A stretch of DNA of 10,734 bases from Chloroflexota bacterium (GTDB lineage Bacteria > Chloroflexota > Limnocylindria > Limnocylindrales > CSP1-4), in NCBI GenBank assembly GCA_005880805.1, contig VBFZ01000165.1:1-10734 (forward strand), written 5' to 3'. The notes below the pieces were generated by a model. The model saw only the letters and a program-made list of their open reading frames with translations. It was not told the origin of the DNA and searched no databases. Shown here one piece after another: positions 4,487 through 10,734 of the stretch (positions are counted from its first letter, which is position 1; every line of letters starts with the position of its first letter). A program made the translations under genes and the position numbers.

Positions 4487-7400
4487 GTGCAGCTCGTCGA
4501 CGGGACCGTCATCGTCAGCGCCACAGATCTCATCGGCTACCTGGCCTGCGATCACCTCGCGACGCTCGAGCTCGGCCGGATCGAGGGCCTGTGGGAGCGT
4601 CCGCCGGACCGCGCCGACGATCCCACCGTCAAGCTCATGCAGGAGCACGGGGATCGCCACGAGCGCGAGTATCTGGAGCGCCTTCGGGCGGACCGAAAGA
4701 GCGTCCGCGAGATCAGCAAGGAGGAGCTGCGGACTCCTGACCAGCTGCGCGCGGCCCAGGCGGAGACGCTGGCCGCCATGGAGGACGGCGTCGACGTCAT
4801 CTACCAGGCGACGTTCTTCGACGGTCGCTGGCGGGGTCACGCAGACTTCCTGGTCCGTGTCGAGACCCCCAGTCGTCTCGGATCGTGGAGCTACGAGATC
4901 GCCGACACCAAGCTCTCGAGGCGGGTGAAAGCGGCGGCGATCATCCAGATGTGCGTATACGCCGAGGGGCTGGAGCGCCTGCAGGGCACGCAGCCAGAGC
5001 ACGTCCACGTCGTGACTGGAGACGGCACCTCGCATCCGCACCGGCTGGCCGACTACTCGGCGTTCTTCCGGACGGCGAAGCGGCGCTTCGAGACACGAGT
5101 TTTCGGGAACGGGAACACGCCGCCGACCTACCCCGAGCCCGTCGACCACTGCGCGGTCTGCGTCTGGTACCCGATGTGCATGGACCGCCGCCGCAAGGAC
5201 GACCACCTGTCGCTCGTGGCCGGGATGAGCCGCCTCCACGAGGAGCGCCTGCGCGACGATCATCTCCCGACACTGACCCTCCTCGCCGAGCTCCCGCCCG
5301 ATCGGCGCGTCGCCGAGATGAATCCTCGCCCGCTGACACGCCTCCGCGAACAGGCTCGATTGCAGCTCGCCGGCCGCAGGTCCGGAAGCCTGCTCTACGA
5401 GCTCATCCCGCCGCTGGAGGACGAGGCGGGGCGGGGCCTCGCGGCGCTGCCCGAGCCCAGCCCGCTCGACGCCTTCTTCGACATCGAAGCCGACCCGTGG
5501 GCGATGGACGGCGGCCTCGAATACCTGCTGGGGGTGGTCGAGCAGGTTGACGGAGGGCCTGCCTACCGGGCGCTGTGGGGCCACGACCGCGCGTCCGAGA
5601 AGGCCGCCTTCGAGGCGTTCGTGGATCTCGTCATCGCGCAGCTCGACCGGGACCCGGCGATGCACGTCTACCACTACGCGCCGTACGAGCCGACGGCCGT
5701 GAAGCGGCTCATGCAGCGCCACGCGACCCGGGAGGACGAAGTCGACCGGCTTCTGCGGGGCGGCGTTTTCGTCGACCTCTACCAGGTCGTCCGGCAGGGA
5801 ATCCGCGCCTCGGTGGAGTCGTACTCGCTCAAGAAGATCGAGAAGTTCTACCTGCCCGAGCGCGAGGGTCCGGTCACCGAGGCAGGGTTCTCCGTGGTGC
5901 AGTACGAGGAGTGGCTGGCTACGGGGGAGCAACGGCTGCTCGACGAGCTGGCTGCCTACAACCGCGACGACTGCGTGTCCACCTTCCGGCTCCGCTCGTG
6001 GCTCGAAGACCTCCGCGCCGGCGCGATCGCGACCGAGGGCTGGAGTCTCCCGCGCCCGCATCCCGAAGACGGCCAGGCATCCGAACAGCTGGCGGCACGC
6101 CAGGCCGAGACGAAGGCGCGCGTCGACGCGCTGACGCGCGACCTTCCGGTAGACGCCGCCGAACGGACGGTCGAGCAGCAGGGGCGCTGGCTCCTGGCCC
6201 AGCTTCTCGACTGGCACCGGCGGGAGGAGAAGCCCGCGTGGTGGCTGTGGTACGACCTGCTCGGGAAGGCGCCCGAGGAGCTCGTGGAGTCGGCGGACGC
6301 GATCGGCGACCTGCGCTACGTGGACGAGATCGGGCAGTCGAAGAAATCGGTCATCCAGCGCTACTCGTTCGATCCCGCCCAGGACTACAAGATCAAGGTC
6401 GGGGACAAGCCGCTGAGCCCCGCGGACGACGCCGACCTGCGTCCCCGATCCGCGGGCGAGGTCGTTGCGCTTGATGATGTCGCCGGGACGATCGACCTCG
6501 TGCGCGGTCTCGCGCGGGCGGACGAGCATCCGCGAGCCCTGCTTCCTGGCGCCCCCTTCGGCGGCGGGGCGATGCGCGATGCGCTGGGTCGCATCGCTGA
6601 CTGGGTGATCGAGCATGGGATCGGCGGTCCTGGCCCGTACCGGGCGGTTCGCGAGCTGATTCTCAAAGCTCCGCCGAGGGTCGCCGGCCACACGGACGGC
6701 GACGTGCTCGTCGGGGCGGGCGAGCAGCCGATCGAGGCGGCGAGACGTTTCGCCGTCGCGTTGGACGAGACGGTCCTGCCCGTCCAGGGACCGCCGGGCA
6801 CCGGCAAGACGTGGACCGGGGCCAGGATGATCGTGGCGCTCGTCGGCCAGGGGCGCAGGGTCGGCGTGACCGCCCAGTCACATCGCGCGATCTCGAACAT
6901 GCTCGATGAGGTGGCGAAGGCGGCGGCCGAGGCCGGACTGACCGTTCGGATCGTGCAGAAGTGCGATCGCGGCGAGGACGCATCCACCGCCGACGGCGTG
7001 ACGCTGACCAACGAGAACGGCGAAGTCGAGGACGGCCTGTCGGCGGGCCGCTACGACGTGGCCGGAGGGACCTCGTGGCTGTTCGCCCGCGAGGAGATGG
7101 AGAACCAGCTCGACGTCCTGTTCGTCGACGAAGCCGGGCAGGCCTCGCTGGCGAACGTCGTGTCGATGGGCGGCTGTGCCCGCTCGTTCGTGCTGCTGGG
7201 CGACCCGAACCAGCTGCCCCAGGTCTCGCAGGGCATCCACCCGGAAGGGGCCGAGAAATCGGCGCTCGAGCACGTCATCGGCGAGGCGCTGACCATCCTG
7301 CCAACGCGCGGGCTCTTCCTGCCCACCACGTACCGGCTCCATCCGCTCGTGAACGATTACGTGTCGGAGATCTTCTACGAGGGGCGGCTCGTCCCGGCCG

Positions 7401-8032
7401 AAGCGAACGACCGGCAGCGGCTCGGGCCCTCAGCCGCCGGCCGCGCCGGCGCCGCGGTCGCCGGAATTCGCTACATTCCCGTCGTGCACGACGGGAACTC
7501 GTCGCGATCCCGTCAGGAGGCGCAGGCAGTCGCCGGGGAGGTCGGGGCGCTCCTGGGTCGTGAGTGGACGGACCGGAACGGCCGCCGGCGCCGGCTGACG
7601 CCCGACGACATCCTCGTGGTCGCCCCGTACAACGCCCACGTCCAGACCATCCGGCAGGCGGTGCTCAAGTCGACCGGCAGACTGGTGCGGGTCGGGACCG
7701 TCGACAAGTTCCAAGGCCAGGAGGCGCCGGTCGCGATCTACTCGATGGCCACCTCGAGTCCGGCCGACGCTCCGCGAGACATCGACTTCCTCTACTCGGG
7801 CAACCGGCTGAACGTCGCCGTCTCCCGTGCCCGCAGCCTCGCCATGCTCGTGTGCAGCCCGGAGCTCCTGGTCGTGTCGCCCCGCACGCCGGAACAGCTG
7901 CGCCTCGCGAATGCGCTCTGCCGGCTCGTCGAGGTCGCGGCGGAGCAGGCAGCCGGCGACGAGCGGGCCGGGATTCCCCTTGAGGCCGCTGGCACGAGAG
8001 ATGCGCCTGATCAGCTTGCGCTTGACTGGTGA
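4487..8032 (+). CDS. TM0106-type RecB-like Fe-S nuclease, RNase H-like exonuclease and Upf1-like helicase fusion
   Basis: 1181-residue DNA- or RNA-processing enzyme. Domain 1 (about 10-240) is a PD-(D/E)XK RecB-like nuclease: GHAD (D120), EIADTK (D140, K142), plus C21 and C222-x2-C225-x5-C231, the four-cysteine pattern that holds an Fe-S cluster in AddB/Cas4/Dna2-type nucleases. Domain 2 (about 325-505) is a DEDD-type RNase H-like exonuclease: FFDIEA (D332, E334), HYAPYE (H396), VDLY (D430) and YNRDDC (D494, D495). Domain 3 (about 700-1160) is an SF1 Upf1-like helicase: GPPGTGKT (768-775), VTAQSHRA, DEAG (881-884), GDPNQLPQ, VGTVDKFQGQE (1069-1079) and NRLNVAVSRAR (1106-1116). All motifs look intact and length is normal for the family. 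GTG at 4487 follows AGGGAG (4477-4482) at 4-base spacing and gives the expected N-terminus. It stands alone with its own promoter. Known only as a putative nuclease family; repair, recombination or antiviral roles are possible. Confidence 0.5.
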   Translation: MQLVDGTVIVSATDLIGYLACDHLATLELGRIEGLWERPPDRADDPTVKLMQEHGDRHEREYLERLRADRKSVREISKEELRTPDQLRAAQAETLAAMEDGVDVIYQATFFDGRWRGHADFLVRVETPSRLGSWSYEIADTKLSRRVKAAAIIQMCVYAEGLERLQGTQPEHVHVVTGDGTSHPHRLADYSAFFRTAKRRFETRVFGNGNTPPTYPEPVDHCAVCVWYPMCMDRRRKDDHLSLVAGMSRLHEERLRDDHLPTLTLLAELPPDRRVAEMNPRPLTRLREQARLQLAGRRSGSLLYELIPPLEDEAGRGLAALPEPSPLDAFFDIEADPWAMDGGLEYLLGVVEQVDGGPAYRALWGHDRASEKAAFEAFVDLVIAQLDRDPAMHVYHYAPYEPTAVKRLMQRHATREDEVDRLLRGGVFVDLYQVVRQGIRASVESYSLKKIEKFYLPEREGPVTEAGFSVVQYEEWLATGEQRLLDELAAYNRDDCVSTFRLRSWLEDLRAGAIATEGWSLPRPHPEDGQASEQLAARQAETKARVDALTRDLPVDAAERTVEQQGRWLLAQLLDWHRREEKPAWWLWYDLLGKAPEELVESADAIGDLRYVDEIGQSKKSVIQRYSFDPAQDYKIKVGDKPLSPADDADLRPRSAGEVVALDDVAGTIDLVRGLARADEHPRALLPGAPFGGGAMRDALGRIADWVIEHGIGGPGPYRAVRELILKAPPRVAGHTDGDVLVGAGEQPIEAARRFAVALDETVLPVQGPPGTGKTWTGARMIVALVGQGRRVGVTAQSHRAISNMLDEVAKAAAEAGLTVRIVQKCDRGEDASTADGVTLTNENGEVEDGLSAGRYDVAGGTSWLFAREEMENQLDVLFVDEAGQASLANVVSMGGCARSFVLLGDPNQLPQVSQGIHPEGAEKSALEHVIGEALTILPTRGLFLPTTYRLHPLVNDYVSEIFYEGRLVPAEANDRQRLGPSAAGRAGAAVAGIRYIPVVHDGNSSRSRQEAQAVAGEVGALLGREWTDRNGRRRRLTPDDILVVAPYNAHVQTIRQAVLKSTGRLVRVGTVDKFQGQEAPVAIYSMATSSPADAPRDIDFLYSGNRLNVAVSRARSLAMLVCSPELLVVSPRTPEQLRLANALCRLVEVAAEQAAGDERAGIPLEAAGTRDAPDQLALDW

Positions 8033-8062
8033 GAGGCGTGCCGGCCACCCGGAAGTGCCCAT

Positions 8063-8075
8063 TTACCGGTGGTAA
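8063..8075 (+). promoter_or_regulatory. Small inverted repeat upstream of the MarR gene
   Basis: TTACC (8063-8067) and GGTAA (8071-8075) are inverted copies with a GGT spacer, overlapping TAAGCT (8073-8078), a possible -10 element about 60 bases before the MarR start. Its AT content is higher than the surroundings. MarR proteins often bind such palindromes at their own promoter, so autoregulation is plausible. No -35 match is seen, and the arms are short. Confidence 0.5.
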
Positions 8076-8135
8076 GCTGCCCCAGGCCGCACGCAGGCCC
8101 GACCGGGATCCTGGGCCTCTCCGCACTGCGAGCAG

Positions 8136-8633
8136 ATGACCGAAGTAGCCCGACGACCAGAAGTTGCCCGTAGCCGGCAAACACGCGACACGCCAACGCG
8201 ACAGCACGAAACGGCGCTTTCGGCCTGGGCGACGTTCCTGCAGGCGCACGCAGCGGTTATTCGACGCCTCGGCTCGGAACTCGAGTCGCAGACCGGCATG
8301 TCGATCGCCGATTACGACGTGCTGGTGACCCTCGCGCGTTCGGGCCGCACCCTGCGAATGAGCGACCTGGCCGATCGCGTGGTGCTGAGCCGGAGTGGCA
8401 TGACCCGTCGCGTCGACCGACTCGAGGCCGCCGGGCTCGTCGAGCGCCGCGAATGCGCGACGGATCGCCGAGGCGCGTTCGCGCACCTGACGGATGACGG
8501 ACTGGAGCGGCTCCGCCAGGTCAGCCCGGTCCACCTCCGCGGAATCCAGCGCCACTTCACGAGCCGGATGGATCCGACCGAGCTCGACGGGCTGCGCTCG
8601 GCCCTGTCGAAGGTCGCCGGCGCGGACACCTGA
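8136..8633 (+). CDS. MarR family transcriptional regulator
   Basis: 165-residue winged-helix regulator, expected to act as a dimer and to release DNA on binding a small ligand or on oxidation. The first about 28 residues are a charged, Thr/Arg-rich extension. Dimerisation helices follow (AWATFLQAHAAVIRRLGSEL), then SIADYDVLVTLARSG (from residue 56). The DNA-binding helix-turn-helix is at about 75-104 (MSDLADRVVLSRSGMTRRVD, then RLEAAGLVER). The wing carries the DRRGAFAHLTDDG pattern, in which the Asp-Arg pair is typical of MarR proteins, and C-terminal helices complete the dimer. There is no cysteine in the sensing position that would clearly make it an OhrR-type sensor. ATG at 8136 is the first start in the frame but has only a weak ribosome binding site. 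It is 80 bases upstream of the sugar-dehydrogenase gene in the same direction, which it might regulate. Family is certain; targets are inferred. Confidence 0.5.
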   Translation: MTEVARRPEVARSRQTRDTPTRQHETALSAWATFLQAHAAVIRRLGSELESQTGMSIADYDVLVTLARSGRTLRMSDLADRVVLSRSGMTRRVDRLEAAGLVERRECATDRRGAFAHLTDDGLERLRQVSPVHLRGIQRHFTSRMDPTELDGLRSALSKVAGADT

Positions 8634-8700
8634 GGCCCTCCCCGACTCGACCACCCTTCCAGACCAGCGCGGGACCATTAGGGGACGGAAGACATCGAGA

Positions 8701-8716
8701 AGGAGGAAGCTTCGTG
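8701..8716 (+). promoter_or_regulatory. Consensus ribosome binding site and GTG start
   Basis: AGGAGG (8701-8706), a 7-base gap, then GTG at 8714. This perfect match fixes the start of the dehydrogenase gene at GTG, rather than the in-frame ATG at 8729, and suggests high translation. Confidence 0.5.
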
Positions 8717-9934
8717 AACAACGTGGCGATGAGTCGCGACCGGACCCGGCCACGGACGCTCGCGGCGGCCGCCCTGGCCATGGCGCTCGGTGCCATCCTG
8801 ACTGCGGCGCCCGGAGCCCCCGCCCGCGCCGCGACCACATTCGACCCGGCCCACACGCGCCTCACCCTGACTCGCCTCGTCGGCGGCCTCAGTTCGCCGG
8901 TCGGGATCACGAACGCCCGCGACGGGACTCATCGCCTGTTCGTCGTCGAGCAGGGCGGCCGGATCAGGATCATCAAGGCCTCGACACTGTTCGCGGCACC
9001 GTTCCTCGACATCCACACGCGCGTCACCTGTTGCGGCGAGCGCGGCCTCCTGGGGCTTGCCTTCCATCCCTCCTACAAGTCGAACGGCAAGTTCTACGTC
9101 GACTACACCGATGTGAACGGGAACACGGTGGTGGCCGAGTACCACCGGTCCTCTACGAACGCGAATCGCGCGAGCACGAGCGAACGGATCCTCCTGCGGG
9201 TCACCCAGCCGTATGCCAACCACAATGGCGGCCAGCTCGCGTTCGGACCCGACGGCTTCCTGTACATCGCCCTGGGCGACGGTGGAAGCGCCGGCGACCC
9301 GGGCAATCGGGCACAGAGCCTGAACACGCTGCTCGGCAAGATCCTCCGGATCGACGTCAACCACCGGACCGGCAGCCTGCAATACGCAATCCCCAGCTCG
9401 AACCCGTTCGTCGGCCGGACAGGCCTCGACCAGATCTGGTCGTACGGGCTGCGAAATCCCTGGCGCTTTTCGTTCGACCGAAAGACCGGCGACCTCTGGA
9501 TCGGCGACGTCGGCCAGGACAACTGGGAGGAGATCGACCGTGCACCGAAGTCCGCGGGTGCCGGCCGCGGACGTAACTATGGCTGGCGGGTGATGGAGGG
9601 ACGCGCCTGCTACAACCCGCCGAGCGGCTGCAACACGAGCGGCAAGATGCTGCCGATGGCCGTCTACTCGCACAGCTTCGGCTGCTCGGTGACCGGCGGC
9701 TACGTCTACCGCGGTAACGACTACCCGATGCTCGTCGGCGGCTACTTCTTCGGCGACTACTGCTCGGGCCGCATCTGGGCGCTCGTGGCCGGAGGACCCA
9801 ACACGCAGACCGCGGTCCAGATGATCGACACGCCGTACAACATCAGCAGCTTCGGCGAAGGCGAGACCGGCGAGCTCTACGCGGTGGACCTGGCCGGCGG
9901 AGCGATCTACCGGATTCGCGGCCAGACGATCTGA
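8714..9934 (+). CDS. Secreted PQQ-dependent sugar dehydrogenase-like protein (glucose/sorbosone dehydrogenase family)
   Basis: 406-residue six-bladed beta-propeller of the GSDH family, which oxidises aldoses to lactones with PQQ outside the cytoplasm; some family members have no proven activity. Residues 1-40 are a Sec-type signal: a basic start (RDRTRPR), hydrophobic LAAAALAMALGAILTA, and a probable cut after APARA. Family landmarks follow: LVGGLSSPVGI, RLFVVEQGGRIRII, ERGLLGLAFHPSY, NHNGGQLAFGPDG with the likely catalytic His170, LGDGG, GKILRIDVN, YGLRNPWRFSFD with Arg247 in the cofactor-binding position, GDVGQDNWEEID, NYGWRVMEG and YFFGDYCSGRIWAL. Six cysteines occur, all in the mature part: the adjacent pair 106/107, then 299, 306, 324 and 350, an even number consistent with disulfides outside the cell. 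PQQ synthesis genes are not in the window. It is followed by a convergent gene. Family is certain; substrate is unknown. Confidence 0.5.
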   Translation: MNNVAMSRDRTRPRTLAAAALAMALGAILTAAPGAPARAATTFDPAHTRLTLTRLVGGLSSPVGITNARDGTHRLFVVEQGGRIRIIKASTLFAAPFLDIHTRVTCCGERGLLGLAFHPSYKSNGKFYVDYTDVNGNTVVAEYHRSSTNANRASTSERILLRVTQPYANHNGGQLAFGPDGFLYIALGDGGSAGDPGNRAQSLNTLLGKILRIDVNHRTGSLQYAIPSSNPFVGRTGLDQIWSYGLRNPWRFSFDRKTGDLWIGDVGQDNWEEIDRAPKSAGAGRGRNYGWRVMEGRACYNPPSGCNTSGKMLPMAVYSHSFGCSVTGGYVYRGNDYPMLVGGYFFGDYCSGRIWALVAGGPNTQTAVQMIDTPYNISSFGEGETGELYAVDLAGGAIYRIRGQTI

Positions 9935-9998
9935 GACCGGCCCGGCCGCCGAGGCGGAGCCAACGGGGGTCCGTCCTGGGGCGCGGCTCGGTGAAGGC

Positions 9999-10734
9999 CT
10001 AGCCCCGAAGGATCGGCCGGGTCAGGCAGGTCGGTCCGCCGGATCCGTTGAGGCCGATCTCGAGGGCTTCGTACGTGTGCACCTCGCAGCCGCGCTCGCG
10101 CAGCCGGCGCTCGGTCACGGGGTTGCCGCGCGCCAGCACGACCTCTCGCGGGCGAACCGCCAGCACGTTGCAGCCCAGGGTCGGGAACTCCGCGGGCGGC
10201 ACAGGGATCAGGTCGATCCCCCGCTCGGCGAGCAGCTCGTACAGGCCGGCGGGCAACAGCGGCAGGTAGACGACCGCAAGGTCCTCCGCGACGGGCGAGA
10301 TGACGCTCAGCAGGTGCAGGCACTCGGCGGGCCCCTCGCCGAACGGAACGTCGAAGATCCGCGCGTCCCCACCGAAGAGCGCCGCGAGCTGACGGGCCCC
10401 GTTCTCGTTCGTCCGCAGGGAGCGACCGATGCACAGGAGATCGGGCCGCAGCCAGAAGGTGTCGCCGCCCTCGACCGTGCCCGGCGGTTCGATCCGGCCG
10501 ATCGTCGGGATCCCGGCGGCCTCGGTCCAGGCTTCTACGCTGGCCTCTTCGCCCTGCCGGCTCGTCTTGCCCGGGCGCAGGACGATGGAGCCGCGGTCCG
10601 TCACGAGGAGGGGGTCGAACAGGTAGATGAGGTCGGGACTGTCGTGCTCGGCCTCGAGGTAGCGCACGCTGACCCCGAGCCCGACCAGCAGCTCGACGAA
10701 CGCGTCGTGCTCGCGCTGCGCGCGCCCGAGATCG
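9999..10734 (-). CDS. Arginine deiminase/DDAH family amidinotransferase-like hydrolase (5' partial)
   Basis: Guanidino-group-modifying enzyme related to dimethylarginine dimethylaminohydrolase and arginine deiminase, which cleave arginine-type substrates to citrulline and an amine or ammonia. The reading frame continues through the right edge, so the N-terminus is missing; about 244 residues are present. Visible in order: AQREHDAFVELL, then SPDLIYLFDPLLVTDRGS (substrate Asp region), LRPGKTSRQGEEA, EPPGTVEGGDTFWLRPD (the EGGD loop), LHLLSVISPV with the likely catalytic His (codon 10314-10316), LGCNVLAVRPREVV, and the C-terminal GSGGPTCLTRPI with the nucleophilic Cys (codon 10026-10028). The Cys-His-acid set is therefore intact. 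GTG at 10665-10667 is an internal codon, not the start, because conserved residues lie upstream of it. The stop lies 64 bases from the convergent dehydrogenase stop. Exact substrate (arginine, methylarginine or another guanidine) cannot be told. Confidence 0.5.
   Translation of the reverse strand, partial: DLGRAQREHDAFVELLVGLGVSVRYLEAEHDSPDLIYLFDPLLVTDRGSIVLRPGKTSRQGEEASVEAWTEAAGIPTIGRIEPPGTVEGGDTFWLRPDLLCIGRSLRTNENGARQLAALFGGDARIFDVPFGEGPAECLHLLSVISPVAEDLAVVYLPLLPAGLYELLAERGIDLIPVPPAEFPTLGCNVLAVRPREVVLARGNPVTERRLRERGCEVHTYEALEIGLNGSGGPTCLTRPILRG

Noticed and set aside
4463..6691. 742-residue open frame on the minus strand opposite the nuclease-helicase gene
   Set aside because: It lies wholly antisense to a gene with complete motifs. 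High GC leaves long antisense frames open, and its translation is Arg/Val/Leu-rich with no recognisable domain.
8079..8120. Hairpins formed by AGGCCC/GGGCCT and CCCAGG/CCTGGG upstream of the MarR gene
   Set aside because: Short, mutually exclusive and made of GC-only words that are expected by chance in this composition.
9935..9998. Bidirectional terminator between the convergent dehydrogenase and DDAH-like genes
   Set aside because: Only a 5-bp CCGCC/GGCGG with a 2-base loop is visible and there is no T tract; nothing convincing can be called in these 64 bases.

Overview
The window is very GC-rich, with GTG starts, dense gene packing and actinobacterial-type families (DUF3090, SCO1664-like kinase, TM0106-type RecB-like nuclease/helicase). 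This suggests a high-GC Chloroflexota (for example a Limnocylindria-like lineage) or an Actinomycetota. The assignment is inferred from gene families and base composition only. No insertion sequence, phage gene, CRISPR array, tRNA or rRNA was recognised.

Left part (1-2551, + strand): the end of a sugar-uptake operon. It holds the 3' part of a MalG-type ABC permease, a NodB-fold polysaccharide deacetylase-like enzyme with no signal peptide, and a BadF/BcrA-type kinase of the N-acetylglucosamine kinase group. The genes touch or overlap, so they are probably co-translated. Together they suggest import, deacetylation and phosphorylation of an amino-sugar-containing compound.

Middle part (2571-4390): a leaderless-looking promoter drives a DUF3090 gene and an SCO1664-like PI3/4-kinase-fold gene, a pair known as a conserved actinobacterial cassette of unknown role. 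The second gene has no ATG/GTG/TTG start; a CTG with a well-placed GAGG is the best candidate. Five bases after it lies a perfect -35 hexamer, which opens a separate small unit: a roughly 180-nt leader that can fold into three successive hairpins, a 65-residue Cys4 zinc-ribbon protein, and a GC-rich inverted repeat after the stop.

Right-middle (4420-8032): an 1181-residue nuclease-helicase combining a Fe-S RecB-like nuclease, a DEDD RNase H-like exonuclease and a Upf1-like SF1 helicase. Its probable promoter is overlaid by two near-perfect inverted repeats, which suggests tight transcriptional control.

Right end: a MarR regulator, then a secreted PQQ-dependent glucose/sorbosone dehydrogenase-like protein with an excellent ribosome binding site. 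A convergent, 5'-truncated gene of the arginine deiminase/DDAH family runs off the right edge. The most noteworthy points are the structured leader with its zinc-ribbon gene, the three-domain nuclease-helicase with a doubly palindromic promoter, and two genes that lack a conventional start codon.
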